A stretch of DNA of 37,668 nucleotides from an uncultured Clostridium sp. (lineage in GTDB: Bacteria; Bacillota; Clostridia; TANB77; CAG-508), in the NCBI GenBank assembly GCA_947648255.1, contig CANSNA010000011.1, positions 1 to 37,668 of the forward strand. Direction: 5' to 3'. The position numbers were made by a program, and so were the translations under genes. A model generated the notes under the pieces. The model was given only the letters and a program-made list of their open reading frames with translations, had not been told where the DNA came from and did not search any database. Below, one piece after another: positions 1 through 7,888 of the stretch; the first letter of the stretch is position 1; each line of letters starts with the position of its first letter.

Positions 1-109
1 TATGACTTTTGATTCTTTCATATTTTCTTTCTCCAATCTAAACAAAAAATTACTAGTTATCGTTAAGGTTATTATAACATACATAGAATTATTTTCATAT
101 CATTTTTTA

Positions 110-1076
110 CTATATTGTTGGAAAATCCATTTTTTCATCTTTAAACTCAATATAATCTTTCTCTAAATATTCATCTATTGTAGATTCATCCATTATTATG
201 GTCTTACAATCTCTTATACACTTCTCTAGACGTTTGGCATTTTCCCTAAAACAAACAAAGTACATTTTTTCTCCATATTCAGGATGTATTTCAATAGAGC
301 TTTTTAACATAGCAATATGGTTTATATCTATAAATAGCATTATTTTTAAATACTTTTCATCGTCTACCAAAAAATCCATATATTTAGCATCAGTATATTC
401 TACTTTATGTCTTTTAGATAAATCGGCAAACATACAAAGTTTTATTTTTTCATAATTTCTCATAATTCTTTTATTAAAATCATTATATGGAATTAGATAC
501 GAATGTTGACTACTAAAATCAAAACCGCCTTTTATCATATAAAATTTTGTCTATGTCGTTTGTAAAAATAATAGAAAAAAGAATCTCCTTTTCTTTCTTC
601 AAATCATAATAAATAGAAGTGATATATTTATCATTTTTATTTCCATATACTGCATAAACATTATAAATATCCCCATCAAATGGCATAATACCTAGATATC
701 TTCTTGAATCAGTTGTAGGATTATCTCTACTTTTTAAATGCCAGCTAGCAGAAAAACAATTTGAATCATCAAATCGTGTAAATGCTGCAATATCACTAAT
801 AAGTTTCAATCTCTCCAAATTATTTGGATTTCTACAATGTTCTTTTACTTTAACTCCAATTTCATCTAAAAAAATTCTTCCATTTTTTCCTAAAGCAATC
901 TCTCTATGCTTTAACCTAGATACATACCCATCTCTTACTAATTTACATATCCTCTTTTCTTGATAAGTCTTTGTACCATAAATATACCTAGTATTATCTA
1001 ATGTGATTGTCTTATACTCTGCTAAAAACTTTAACAGTTCAATATCCCTTTCTTGCAAAACTACTCCTTTTCTCAT
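110..1076 (-). CDS. Replication-relaxation / MobC-like protein, one CGG recoding site
   Basis: Read conventionally this is two overlapping reading frames (519-1076 and 110-538). The first ends in AAA AGG CGG TTT TGA. Reading AGG-C-GGT (CGG at 525-527) as Arg-Gly joins them into one protein of about 321 residues (966 coding bases after removing one C). The downstream frame has no ribosome binding site of its own, which favours fusion. The N-terminal part starts MRKGVVLQERDIELLKFLAEY, a winged-helix opening typical of plasmid replication-relaxation proteins, and the rest alternates beta strands and charged helices. GGAGG lies 12 bases before the ATG. Assignment to the family is from overall look only; it fits the mobile neighbourhood. 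If right, a mobile element also carries the host's CGG signal. Confidence 0.6.
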
Positions 1077-1143
1077 ACTCTAATAACACCTCCAATCTTT
1101 CAAAAAATACTTACCCTAAAATCATTCGACAAATTGTACCTAT

Positions 1144-1182
1144 GTAGAGGGTGCCATATCCTTGCGTATATGACACCTCTAC
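1144..1182. repeat. Inverted repeat upstream of the MobC-like gene
   Basis: GTAGAGG-TG-CATAT is followed by an 8-base loop and ATATG-CA-CCTCTAC. The near-perfect stem lies in the 220-base gap between two minus-strand genes. It could be a transcription terminator for the gene on the right, or an origin-type hairpin of the mobile element; there is no T-run that decides this. Confidence 0.5.
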
Positions 1183-1248
1183 TCTAGACAAAAGTAAAAA
1201 GTATAAATAAAGAGATTTGCCAGAAAATAAAAGGAAGAGAATGGAAAC

Positions 1249-1296
1249 GACCATAGCAAAAATTTTTTTGAAAAATTTTCTAAAATTTTGCCATAG
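1249..1296 (-). terminator. Probable terminator after the RusA-like gene
   Basis: An imperfect stem (GACTATGGCAAAA pairing with TTTTGCTATGGTC-type sequence) starts at the stop codon of the minus-strand gene at 1297-1887, with runs of A/T in the loop. Its position just after the stop suggests termination or mRNA 3'-end protection. Confidence 0.45.
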
Positions 1297-1887
1297 TCAT
1301 CTGGTTATATTTGGTAAATTTTTGTTAATAAGTTTTAAAATTTTATCAGCTTTTAAAACATTAACTTCTATATGAGGATTGTCTGAATAAAAACCTTGTA
1401 CCATGTAGCAACAATTAAATAAATTATCATCTTTTATGATTCCACCATAAACAAGTCCATCCTGAATAGGTTTAACTGTTCTATTGTCAACATCCCACAC
1501 CTTAATTTTATCAAATATTTTAATAATTACTATTACGAACTCATTATAAAATAGCTTTTCATATTGCTTTGTTACTTCAGCAATGTTTAAGATAATTTGC
1601 TTATGAGCATAAGAAGAAGGATTCTTCAATGTTGGCAACTTTTCTGGTATGTATAAGCATAGCACATCATTTTTGACAGTTGCTTTATACTTATTATCAA
1701 TTAAACCTATTTTATCAGAAAAATCTAATTTGTTATAAAATCGTACTTGCTCATATATTTCAAACCTTTGCTTTTCTAAAGCATATAAAAGCCTTTCTAG
1801 CTCTATATTATAAGGCTTTTCTAAAACATTATTTAAAGATTCGCCTAAGTTTTGTAAAGAGTTATATATATTAGTTGAAATCTGCAT
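1297..1887 (-). CDS. Possible RusA-like endonuclease of a mobile element
   Basis: A 196-residue protein starting at ATG with AAGGAGG eight bases upstream. The C-terminal third contains WDVDNRTVKPIQDGL followed by IIKDD. This resembles the D-x-DN...K.i.DgL...i.DD arrangement of RusA-family Holliday junction resolvases, where the aspartates bind metal. The N-terminal half is charged and helical and gives no recognisable motif. Neighbours are an HTH replication-type protein and a MobC-like protein, so a role in processing element DNA is plausible. No in-frame CGG is present. The function is a suggestion from the aspartate pattern only. Confidence 0.45.
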   Translation of the reverse strand: MQISTNIYNSLQNLGESLNNVLEKPYNIELERLLYALEKQRFEIYEQVRFYNKLDFSDKIGLIDNKYKATVKNDVLCLYIPEKLPTLKNPSSYAHKQIILNIAEVTKQYEKLFYNEFVIVIIKIFDKIKVWDVDNRTVKPIQDGLVYGGIIKDDNLFNCCYMVQGFYSDNPHIEVNVLKADKILKLINKNLPNITR

Positions 1888-1931
1888 AAACTCACCTCCT
1901 TGCTACTTATGTAATAAAAATTATATGTGAT

Positions 1932-2411
1932 CTAGAATTTATTAGCATAAATAGAATCTAGAAATTCATTTGTGTATACTCGTCTATTACCTTTATAATT
2001 ATTATATTTTTTATTATTTATATATTTGTCATTCTTGACTACAGTACTAGTATATTTTTGACTAGTAGTGTTATCATTATTGTCTATAGATGTAGTCGTT
2101 TTTAAATATATAGGGTCGTCATATTTGACTAGTGGAATTATCTTCCTGTTAATCATTTGTCTTGTTGTATCATAATAATTTGTTATTACGTCGACATATT
2201 CCTTTTTTACTAAACTACTTACTAATTTTGACACTCTTGTATCAGACAAGTTTAAAAGATTCGCTAAAAATTTATTTGTTATCGTACAATAACCATCTTT
2301 TTTACTAAAAAATAAAACTAGAGAATATATATGTCTTTCTTTATCACTTAAATTTGCATTTGTAAATATTTCAATAGGTATCCATATACCTTTTAAATTA
2401 GTTTCTTGCAT
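1932..2411 (-). CDS. Helix-turn-helix replication/regulatory protein of the element
   Basis: A 159-residue protein. Residues about 8-80 read GIWIPIEIF...LSDKERHIYSLVLFF...CTITNKFLANLLNLSDTRVSKLVSSLVKKEYV. This is a winged-helix layout (RepA_N / phage replisome-organiser type) with recognition helix SDTRVSKLVSSL. The C-terminal half is Asn/Thr/Lys-rich and looks disordered, ending in a short NEFLDSIYANKF motif. GAAGGTGAG precedes the ATG. It lies 44 bases downstream of the RusA-like gene's start, on the same strand. It probably binds element DNA for replication or copy control; I do not know the precise family. Confidence 0.5.
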   Translation of the reverse strand: MQETNLKGIWIPIEIFTNANLSDKERHIYSLVLFFSKKDGYCTITNKFLANLLNLSDTRVSKLVSSLVKKEYVDVITNYYDTTRQMINRKIIPLVKYDDPIYLKTTTSIDNNDNTTSQKYTSTVVKNDKYINNKKYNNYKGNRRVYTNEFLDSIYANKF

Positions 2412-2429
2412 AAAATCTCACCTTCTTTC

Positions 2430-2461
2430 ATATAAAAAATAACACCTCATTATAGAGGTGC
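2430..2461 (-). terminator. Terminator downstream of the KAP NTPase gene
   Basis: On the minus strand CACCTC-TATAAT-GAGGTG is followed by TTATTTTTTA. It lies 35 bases after the KAP gene's stop, and separates it from the HTH gene. Confidence 0.6.
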
Positions 2462-2495
2462 GATGTTAATATTTAATTAATTAGTACAAACAATT

Positions 2496-3866
2496 TTATG
2501 ATAATGTTATCATATCATTTATGAAAGATAGCATCACTTTTAGAGTGTTTACATTAGTTTGTTCTATACATACTTTTCCATTCATCATCATTGTATCATA
2601 GTTAATATCCTTTTCAACAAACAGATTCTTGTATAAATCATACATAAGTTGCGGTATATTTCTATCTTGTTCTGGAATATATTCAAGCATACTATTTATG
2701 ATATTCATAAATTCTGTACTTGATAAAAAAATATTCACAAATTCTTCTTTCGCATTTCCATAAACTATATCATTATATAATTCTAGTTTTTTAACCTTTA
2801 AAGCTAAAAGTGTAGGAAATACAACAAATTTAATTAAATCATGAGCAATTTTATTGTCAACTAAATATGCTGTATTCATATAGTTACATATAAACTTATA
2901 CATAGAAAAATATCTGTTGCAATCTCTCAAGGAAAATCTAAATACATGCATTATTTCGTTAATTACTCTTTTTGCCCAACCACTAAAATTTAATTTTATA
3001 TATTTATTGATATAAGCTTTTAAATCAGGTTTTGGTAATTCAAATTGTAAGTCGAAAAACTTTTGTAAATAATATGAACTGTTAAAATTTTGTCCATAAA
3101 AACAGTTAATAGTATTTTTTAATTCTAGTATATTTGTGGAAAAAACAAATATAAAACGGTTGTCATTAAAAAAATGTTTAAAATTTTCTAATAGCTTTAC
3201 AGCAAATATTGGATTGCATCTATCTAGTTCATCTATAAAAATTACTATTTTATTAGCTCTTTCTGGAAGAATATCATTAAGTAATTCTATAAAAATTTCC
3301 TCTATATTTTTTATAGATGTAACTTCTTTTAATAGATTAGGTTTATCTTTGGGAGTATATTGGATTTCTGCACCATAAGATATACCAGTTTTTTCATCTG
3401 TTATTGTTCCTCCAAATTTAAAAGATGACATTAATTTTTTTAATTTATCTATAATAGTAGTATTTTCGTTTTCCTTAATAATTGATAAATCTAAATCCAT
3501 ATCATTTATTAGACTATAAATAAAAGCTATTAACGGATCTCTATTAGAATCATATTCCCATGCATTAAAATATATTGGAAATATCTCATTTTGAACTTGT
3601 ATTTGAGCAAATTCAGTATTTAACCTAGTTTTATACTCTTTTAAATTCTCTGTTACCTCGTCTAAATTTAATAACTGTATAGTTTTAATACATTGCTTAA
3701 CGAAAAAGGTTTTTCCAGTTCCCCAATCTCCATCGATACATAATGCAAACTGTTCTTTTAAAGAATATAAAATTTTTAAAAATTGAAACACTGTATCGTT
3801 TCTATTAAGTGAATTAGTTATTAGACTATTTTCTATATTTTCGTCTGTTGCTTTCAATTCAAACAT
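2496..3866 (-). CDS. KAP-family P-loop NTPase
   Basis: A 456-residue protein starting 12 bases after GGAGG. Walker A is IDGDWGTGKTFF (residues about 43-54) and Walker B is KIVIFIDELDRCNP (about 208-221), followed by the sensor-like RFIFVFSTN. This order, with a long insertion between the Walker motifs (about 55-205) and an all-helical C-terminus, is that of KAP NTPases, which are common in mobile elements and defence islands. I see no clear paired transmembrane helices in the insertion, so this is probably a cytosolic variant. It sits 19 bases downstream of the DUF1016 nuclease gene, on the same strand, so the two probably form an operon. No in-frame CGG occurs. Confidence 0.8.
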   Translation of the reverse strand: MFELKATDENIENSLITNSLNRNDTVFQFLKILYSLKEQFALCIDGDWGTGKTFFVKQCIKTIQLLNLDEVTENLKEYKTRLNTEFAQIQVQNEIFPIYFNAWEYDSNRDPLIAFIYSLINDMDLDLSIIKENENTTIIDKLKKLMSSFKFGGTITDEKTGISYGAEIQYTPKDKPNLLKEVTSIKNIEEIFIELLNDILPERANKIVIFIDELDRCNPIFAVKLLENFKHFFNDNRFIFVFSTNILELKNTINCFYGQNFNSSYYLQKFFDLQFELPKPDLKAYINKYIKLNFSGWAKRVINEIMHVFRFSLRDCNRYFSMYKFICNYMNTAYLVDNKIAHDLIKFVVFPTLLALKVKKLELYNDIVYGNAKEEFVNIFLSSTEFMNIINSMLEYIPEQDRNIPQLMYDLYKNLFVEKDINYDTMMMNGKVCIEQTNVNTLKVMLSFINDMITLS

Positions 3867-3885
3867 GAATAAACCTCCAAATTTA

Positions 3886-4905
3886 TTATTCTTCTATATC
3901 TTGTATATGTAGCTCAATATCTTCTGCTTTAGGTAATTGCGATTGTAGATACTCGGGTATATCTTCTAATAATTTGTATTCACTAACACCAATAGGCTTA
4001 TTTATGTCCTTTAGTGCATATTCTGCTGTAAATTTATCTTTTGTCTTACATAATAATAGTCCAATACTTGGATTATCACTTTCTTCTTTTACTAAATCAT
4101 CTAATGCTGATAAGTAAAAGTTTAATTGTCCTGCATCTGTTGGCTCAAACTCTCTTGCTTTTAGCTCTACGGCTATGTAACATTTTAGTTTTAAATGGTA
4201 AAATAATAAATCTATATAATAATCTTTGTTACTAACTGTTAATTTATATTGATTACCAACAAATGCAAATCCATTACCAAGTTCTATCAAAACATCTTTG
4301 ATTTTATTTATCATAGCATTTTCAATTTCTAATTCTTTAACTTTACCTTTAAGAGAAATAAAATCAAAAAGATAAGGGTCTTTCATTGTTTGTAATGCTA
4401 AATCACTTTGAATATCAGGTAGTCTTTCTTTAAAATTAGTTGATTTGTCTGCAATTACTTGTCTTTCATATAGTTTACTATCAATCTGCATATTTAGCAT
4501 ATTCCTAGACCAACCATTATTTACACTCTGAAAGATATACCATTTTCTTTCTTCTATATTCTTTATCTTATCTAACAACACAATGTTGTGTCCCCATGGA
4601 ATTTGTGCAACAACTTGTTGCACAAATTCAAAATCAGGATATTCTTCAGCTATTTTTCTCATATATTTTAAATTTCTAATTGAAAACCCTTTTATATTAG
4701 GAAATTCCAACTTTAAATCTACTGATAGATTATCAATAAATTTATTTCCCCATTCAGAGTTATCAAGTATAATCTTCCCAATATGCCAATACATAAATAT
4801 CATTTCTTTATTTACTACTTGCATGGCTCTATATTGAGATTTTAAAATTTCATTCTTTATACTTTCAAAGATTTCTTTATATTGATTTTTAGCAATTTCC
4901 AACAT
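3886..4905 (-). CDS. DUF1016 (YhcG-type) PD-(D/E)XK nuclease
   Basis: A 339-residue protein. The N-terminal DUF1016_N domain (about 5-160) carries YWHIGKIIL, FSIRNLKYMRKIAEEYP and the hallmark FVQQVVAQIPWGHN. The C-terminal nuclease domain (about 185-320) carries FAFVGNQYKL, DYYIDLLFYH and CYIAVELKA, giving the D...ExK catalytic set. Length and motifs match complete family members, which are linked to DNA cleavage and often travel with restriction systems and mobile elements. Here the partner is a KAP NTPase. No in-frame CGG is present. Confidence 0.88.
   Translation of the reverse strand: MLEIAKNQYKEIFESIKNEILKSQYRAMQVVNKEMIFMYWHIGKIILDNSEWGNKFIDNLSVDLKLEFPNIKGFSIRNLKYMRKIAEEYPDFEFVQQVVAQIPWGHNIVLLDKIKNIEERKWYIFQSVNNGWSRNMLNMQIDSKLYERQVIADKSTNFKERLPDIQSDLALQTMKDPYLFDFISLKGKVKELEIENAMINKIKDVLIELGNGFAFVGNQYKLTVSNKDYYIDLLFYHLKLKCYIAVELKAREFEPTDAGQLNFYLSALDDLVKEESDNPSIGLLLCKTKDKFTAEYALKDINKPIGVSEYKLLEDIPEYLQSQLPKAEDIELHIQDIEE
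4600..4628. repeat. Long perfect palindrome inside the DUF1016 gene
   Basis: AATTTGTGCAACAA, one central C, then its exact reverse complement. It encodes the conserved F-V-Q-Q-V-V-A-Q-I segment. Part of the symmetry follows from the protein motif, but synonymous choices complete it. Confidence 0.8.
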
Positions 4906-4922
4906 CTAAACACCTTCCTTAT

Positions 4923-4949
4923 AATTGTGCAGACAGTTTCTGCACAATT
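4923..4949 (-). promoter_or_regulatory. Inverted repeat just upstream of the DUF1016 start
   Basis: AATTGTGCAGA, a 5-base loop, and TCTGCACAATT form an 11-bp perfect stem 18 bases upstream of the ATG. It is placed like an operator or a leader hairpin for the DUF1016-KAP operon. It shares TTGTGCA with the palindrome inside the gene at 4600-4628. Confidence 0.6.
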
Positions 4950-5228
4950 TGTATTATATCATAAAATATTGAAAAGTACAGTATTATAATAGAATTTAGC
5001 TTTTTTAATATTGCTATAGATATAGTAAAAGTTATACTATTAAATTTTTCTAACACTTTTTGATTAGATTTCTAACACTTTAAAAATTTTATAAAAAATC
5101 GTATAGTTACTATAATTGTAAGATATAGTAGTTTTTTATCACAAAATCTCTTACAACATTAACATTTTAACTAACTTTATATAATGCTAATTAACAACAA
5201 AAATTATTATCTAACAAACCTAAAACCG
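4950..5228. other. AT-rich non-coding end of the mobile element
   Basis: No convincing gene on either strand. The stretch runs from the DUF1016 upstream hairpin to the tRNA-Leu fragment and is very AT-rich, as expected at the end of an integrated element. Confidence 0.5.
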
Positions 5229-5282
5229 TTCTTAGGAACCAGTGTCAACGACGTGGAGGTTCGAGTCCTCTCATCCGCACCA
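5229..5282 (+). tRNA. 3' fragment of tRNA-Leu (attachment-site remnant)
   Basis: From the anticodon loop (CTTAGGA, anticodon TAG) through the variable arm (GTGTCAACGACGT), the T arm (GGAGG-TTCGAGT-CCTCT) and the acceptor strand CATCCGC to ACCA, the sequence matches the 3' portion of a bacterial tRNA-Leu. The 5' acceptor strand (GCGGATG expected) and D arm are absent upstream. This is the usual signature of an element that integrated into a tRNA 3' end: the intact gene should lie beyond the left edge of the window, and this copy is the far att site. The leucine identity is from memory of tRNA-Leu sequences. Confidence 0.8.
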
Positions 5283-5321
5283 ACGACGTTTCTGTTCGAA
5301 CTAAATTAATTAGATGATACA

Positions 5322-5352
5322 AATATCATTCTTAATAGGATGGTATTTTTTT
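5322..5352 (+). terminator. Terminator behind the tRNA fragment
   Basis: AATATCATTC-TTAATA-GGATGGTATT forms a 10-bp stem (with G-U pairs) followed by seven T. It was probably the native terminator of the tRNA gene before integration. Confidence 0.75.
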
Positions 5353-5442
5353 ATTGCAAAATATCATCTTTTTTCAGTATGTGTCAAATCAATAAACTGC
5401 ATTGAAAAAATTATTAAATAACAAGTGAAAATAAAATTTATT

Positions 5443-5521
5443 ACCTTGCAAAACCCTATGAGTTTTGTTAGCATGACGAAACTCATAGGGGGTTAGGACT
5501 TGTGACAAGGTCAAAGTCCGT
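5443..5521. other. Nested hairpin, possible structured RNA or element end
   Basis: CCCTATGAGTTT (5454-5465) pairs perfectly with AAACTCATAGGG (5479-5490) across a 13-base loop, and an outer ACCTTG/CAAGGT pair (5443-5448, 5516-5521) extends it. There is no T-run and no convincing gene here. It could be a small RNA, an origin of transfer or an element terminus; I cannot tell which. Confidence 0.5.
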
Positions 5522-5600
5522 AGCTTATGGAGAGAATTTAAGTTGCTTATGAACGGAGCATTAATATGAAAAAATGATAAAAGCAAATGAATAATTACTG

Positions 5601-5629
5601 TTGAAAAAGTTAAATCTTCATGTTATAAT
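5601..5629 (+). promoter_or_regulatory. Sigma-A type promoter for the small ORF
   Basis: TTGAAA (5601-5606), 17-base spacer, TATAAT (5624-5629). It would give a leader of about 120 bases before the ATG at 5755, with small hairpins TGTGGA/TCCACA and TCCAAA/TTTGGA. Confidence 0.75.
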
Positions 5630-5694
5630 TAACATTAATGTGGATTCTCCACATATATAGTGCATATTCCAAAGCTTTTTGGATTTGCTATTAG

Positions 5695-5990
5695 ATGGAT
5701 GGAATTTAAGGTTATTCTTCTTGCTAACAATACATCATAAAGGAGGATTTATTAATGTCTAGCATAGACTATAGCAAACTTCATGCTCCCAAACAGCCAC
5801 CAGCTCACGGTCATAGCGAAGAAAATTCTTTTTATTTGCAAAAGACTAAGGAAATAGCTGGTAGGTATAAGCCTTACCATAAGCATTTTACCGAGAGTGC
5901 ACACAATCGCAGAGAAGAAGCTTCTCAACCTGAAGATAATAAGTAATAATAATTAGCAAGAAGATAGTAATCTTTTTATATTCCATCTCC
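5695..5990. repeat. Imperfect inverted repeat enclosing the small ORF
   Basis: Left arm has GATGGAAT (5698-5705) and CTTCTTGCTAA (5717-5727). Right arm has TTAGCAAGAAG (5953-5963) and ATTCCATC (5980-5987). The blocks are exact reverse complements in the right order. The arms bracket the 63-codon ORF, so the mRNA 5' and 3' ends can pair, or the unit is a small mobile cassette. Confidence 0.65.
5755..5946 (+). CDS. Small hydrophilic protein of unknown function
   Basis: A 63-residue ORF with AAAGGAGG eight bases before the ATG, a good promoter upstream and a terminator downstream, so it is very likely expressed. The protein is rich in His, Pro, Lys and Glu (QPPAHGHSEENSFY, RYKPYHKHFTESAHNRREE), with no membrane segment, signal peptide or cysteine. 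Base composition is less AT-biased than its surroundings. It lies inside an inverted repeat. I do not recognise a family. Confidence 0.65.
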   Translation: MSSIDYSKLHAPKQPPAHGHSEENSFYLQKTKEIAGRYKPYHKHFTESAHNRREEASQPEDNK

Positions 5991-6004
5991 AATGTATACA
6001 TTGG
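5989..6004. repeat. 16-bp perfect palindrome CCAATGTATACATTGG
   Basis: A self-complementary site between the small ORF's right repeat arm and its terminator. It could be a protein binding site or part of the cassette end. Confidence 0.6.
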
Positions 6005-6005
6005 A

Positions 6006-6049
6006 ACAAAAGCCGTTTAATATTTTAGGATAACGGCTTTTGTTTTTTG
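6006..6049 (+). terminator. Intrinsic terminator of the small ORF
   Basis: ACAAAAGCCGTT (6006-6017) pairs with AACGGCTTTTGT (6032-6043), followed by a T-run. Confidence 0.85.
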
Positions 6050-6088
6050 TATTAAGGTCACAATTCTTGACTTTAAGGGAGTATAATA

Positions 6089-6439
6089 TTATAAATTTTT
6101 ATTATTATAAATAAAATCAATAATATTCACATGATTTATACCATCTCGTTTTTGAAGTAACATATCCATAGTAAATAAATATCTTGGATATAATTCTTTA
6201 ATCATATAAAATGGTCTATATTCTCTTTCTTCAGTATCTTTGTTACTAATATCTTTAGAAACTTGAATATAGTAATAATCATCATAATTTGCTCTTGCAA
6301 TAAAATCACATTCAAATTTTCCAATATAACCTACTGAAAGTTTATAATTCTTGCTTTTTAAATAAGCATACATTACATTTTCAAGAACTGATTCATAGTT
6401 TATTCTGTTGTCAGTTATAAAATAATAGACGAAAAATTA
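6089..6439 (-). pseudogene. C-terminal remnant of a DUF4143-type AAA ATPase
   Basis: About 115 residues remain. They include YESVLENVMYAYLKSKNY, GKFECDFIARA, YYIQVSKDIS, REYRPFYMIKELYPRYLFTMD and DGINHVNIIDFI. This is the C-terminal nuclease-like region of the DUF4143 ATPases, with E-x-D-F-I-A and I-Q-V-S in register. The N-terminal AAA domain is missing: a stop lies just upstream and the sequence runs into an unrelated gene end on the other strand. Not functional as an ATPase. Confidence 0.75.
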
Positions 6440-6529
6440 AAGATATTAGAGCAAAAAAGGCTTGAAATTATAGACACAAACAAGCAAACTTTCTCTCCTC
6501 AAATTCCTATGCTACGAAGTAAAAACTAA
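6411..6529 (+). pseudogene. 3' end of an unrecognised gene
   Basis: An open frame without a start reads about 39 residues (IIDEKLKILEQKRLEIIDTNK ending PMLRSKN) to TAA at 6527-6529, 14 bases before the next ORF's GTG. It looks like the C-terminus of a plasmid-type protein whose remainder was lost at the junction with the DUF4143 remnant. Confidence 0.4.
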
Positions 6530-6543
6530 AGGAGCGTTTTTCA

Positions 6544-6840
6544 GTGAGTGAAGAACTCGCCTATTCTATCCATCTTGGTAGTGGCAAAAATAGAACTACC
6601 AAAGCAAAAGAAATTGCAAAAAATAATTCGTCAGAGACAACTTCTTTTTCAAATAATGCTATACAAAATGCAACTGGTTTGTCAAAAGTTAATAAGCACA
6701 ACTTACGTGATTATGATAACAACAAAAACTTAATAGAAATAATTTATGGTAGTGATAATCTTTATAAAGATGTACAACAATTATATCTTCAAGAATTTGA
6801 ACAAGCACGAATTGAATATAACGAAAAGCAAATGGTATAG
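6544..6840 (+). pseudogene. N-terminal fragment resembling a MobV/Pre plasmid relaxase
   Basis: 98 residues from a GTG start preceded by AAAGGAG. The sequence has SIHLGSGKNRTTKAKEIA, then KVNKHNLRDYDNNKN, IEIIYGSDNLYKDVQQLYLQEFEQARIEYNEKQ. The H-N-L-R and ...EFEqARieYNeKQ blocks recall the start of MobV-type plasmid recombination enzymes, which are normally several hundred residues long. This copy stops after QMV. With the two fragments upstream it marks decayed mobile DNA. Family assignment is tentative. Confidence 0.45.
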
Positions 6841-6842
6841 TA

Positions 6843-6882
6843 ATATAGGAGCAACCTTTCATAAGTTTGCTCCTATATTTTA
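6843..6882 (+). terminator. Terminator after the relaxase fragment
   Basis: ATATAGGAGCAA (6843-6854) pairs with TTGCTCCTATAT (6867-6878), ending in T-rich sequence. Confidence 0.75.
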
Positions 6883-7028
6883 TAAAGATTATTAAAAAGT
6901 TTACTATAAGATTTTGGAAAAATAATTCTTATTATTCAATTATTTTTCTGATAATGTTTTTTCACTTCTGTCTGATTCTACCACCTAATTGGGGTGTTTG
7001 AAACTCTCACCGATTAATTAAACTGCCC

Positions 7029-7580
7029 TTATGCCCATATAATCATTATTAATAAAACAATTCCTATTACAATGAATGAATATCCCATAATTTTGGTCAT
7101 TTTTCTAAATGATTTCTCATTTTTAGGCATTGGATGAAATGTTGTTTTTCCCATCTCATAGCTCATTTTAGGAATATAATTTCCTATAACCATAAATAAT
7201 ATTCCTAATATTAAACATATACTTTTTCCAACATATACTGTACTTCCTAGTGGTACTTGTATCATAATCACATATAACAATACTGTTATAATAGGAATAA
7301 ACCATTCCATTATTTTTAATATTTTAGGTTTTTCCTCATTTTTTAACTTATTTAATTTTATATTAACAGCAATTAAGCATATTGCTTGAACAATAGCCAT
7401 AATTATCGGTATTCCGAATAATGCGAAATTTTTATGTGCATAATTATCTGGTACATCCTTTATTGTAAAATGAATTGGTATTTGTTCTGGTAGTTTATTA
7501 TAAAGTATGCTACCTAGAAGCATTGGTAATAGACATATAATTACACTTAAAATTAGTATTTTTCTATTTTTCTTTTCCAT
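7029..7580 (-). CDS. sdpI: SdpI-like membrane immunity protein (DUF1648)
   Basis: A 183-residue membrane protein. It has a first helix at 8-26, then the DUF1648 signature NKLPEQIPIHFTIKDVPDNYAHK, then about four further hydrophobic helices (50-75, 90-112, 120-138, 160-183) and the FRKMTKIMGY loop typical of SdpI C-termini. In Bacillus subtilis SdpI protects against the SdpC toxin and signals to SdpR. The gene overlaps sdpR by 17 bases, the classical operon arrangement. TTC GGA at residues 54-55 contains CGG out of frame and causes no shift, a useful control for the recoding rule. No sdpC-like toxin gene is nearby. Confidence 0.85.
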   Translation of the reverse strand: MEKKNRKILILSVIICLLPMLLGSILYNKLPEQIPIHFTIKDVPDNYAHKNFALFGIPIIMAIVQAICLIAVNIKLNKLKNEEKPKILKIMEWFIPIITVLLYVIMIQVPLGSTVYVGKSICLILGILFMVIGNYIPKMSYEMGKTTFHPMPKNEKSFRKMTKIMGYSFIVIGIVLLIMIIWA

Positions 7581-7854
7581 TTTTATTTCCTCCCAACTTA
7601 TAAATCCATACTAAAACATCTTCAAATACAGAACTATTTAGTTCATAAAATATAAAGTTCTTTTTTTTCGTTTCAGTTATTAGATTCGCTTTTTTTAAGT
7701 TCGATAAATGATAAGATACTGTTGCTCCTGTTAAATTGAAACTGCTTGATATTTCTCCTGCTGTTTTTCTTCCATCTTTTAATAATTCAAGTATTTCTCT
7801 TCGCACAGGATCACTAATTGCTTTTAATGTTTCTGACATTCCCAAGTTAATCAC
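7564..7854 (-). CDS. sdpR: ArsR-family repressor of the SdpR type
   Basis: A 96-residue winged-helix repressor. It contains LKAISDPVRREILELLKDGRKTAGEISSSFNLTGATVSYHLSNLKKANLI, with recognition helix TGATVSYHLSNL, and then FYELN. There are no metal-binding cysteines, and the sdpI-like gene follows, so SdpR is the best assignment. GAGGTGATTA precedes the start. Its own promoter carries CTATTTAGA-type inverted repeats, consistent with autorepression. Confidence 0.88.
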   Translation of the reverse strand: MINLGMSETLKAISDPVRREILELLKDGRKTAGEISSSFNLTGATVSYHLSNLKKANLITETKKKNFIFYELNSSVFEDVLVWIYKLGGNKNGKEK

Positions 7855-7888
7855 CTCTATTTTAACATTTCGATATATATCTAAATAG

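Noticed and set aside
3136-3378. Plus-strand open frames opposite the minus-strand genes
   Set aside because: They are mirror frames of the KAP, tRNA synthetase and other genes, with no binding sites or recognisable domains.
5443-5521. Retron msr-msd RNA
   Set aside because: No reverse transcriptase gene nearby; the hairpin alone is not enough.
5389-5586. Minus-strand open frame of 65 codons
   Set aside because: It runs through the strong hairpin at 5454-5490, has no good ribosome binding site and no protein-like features.
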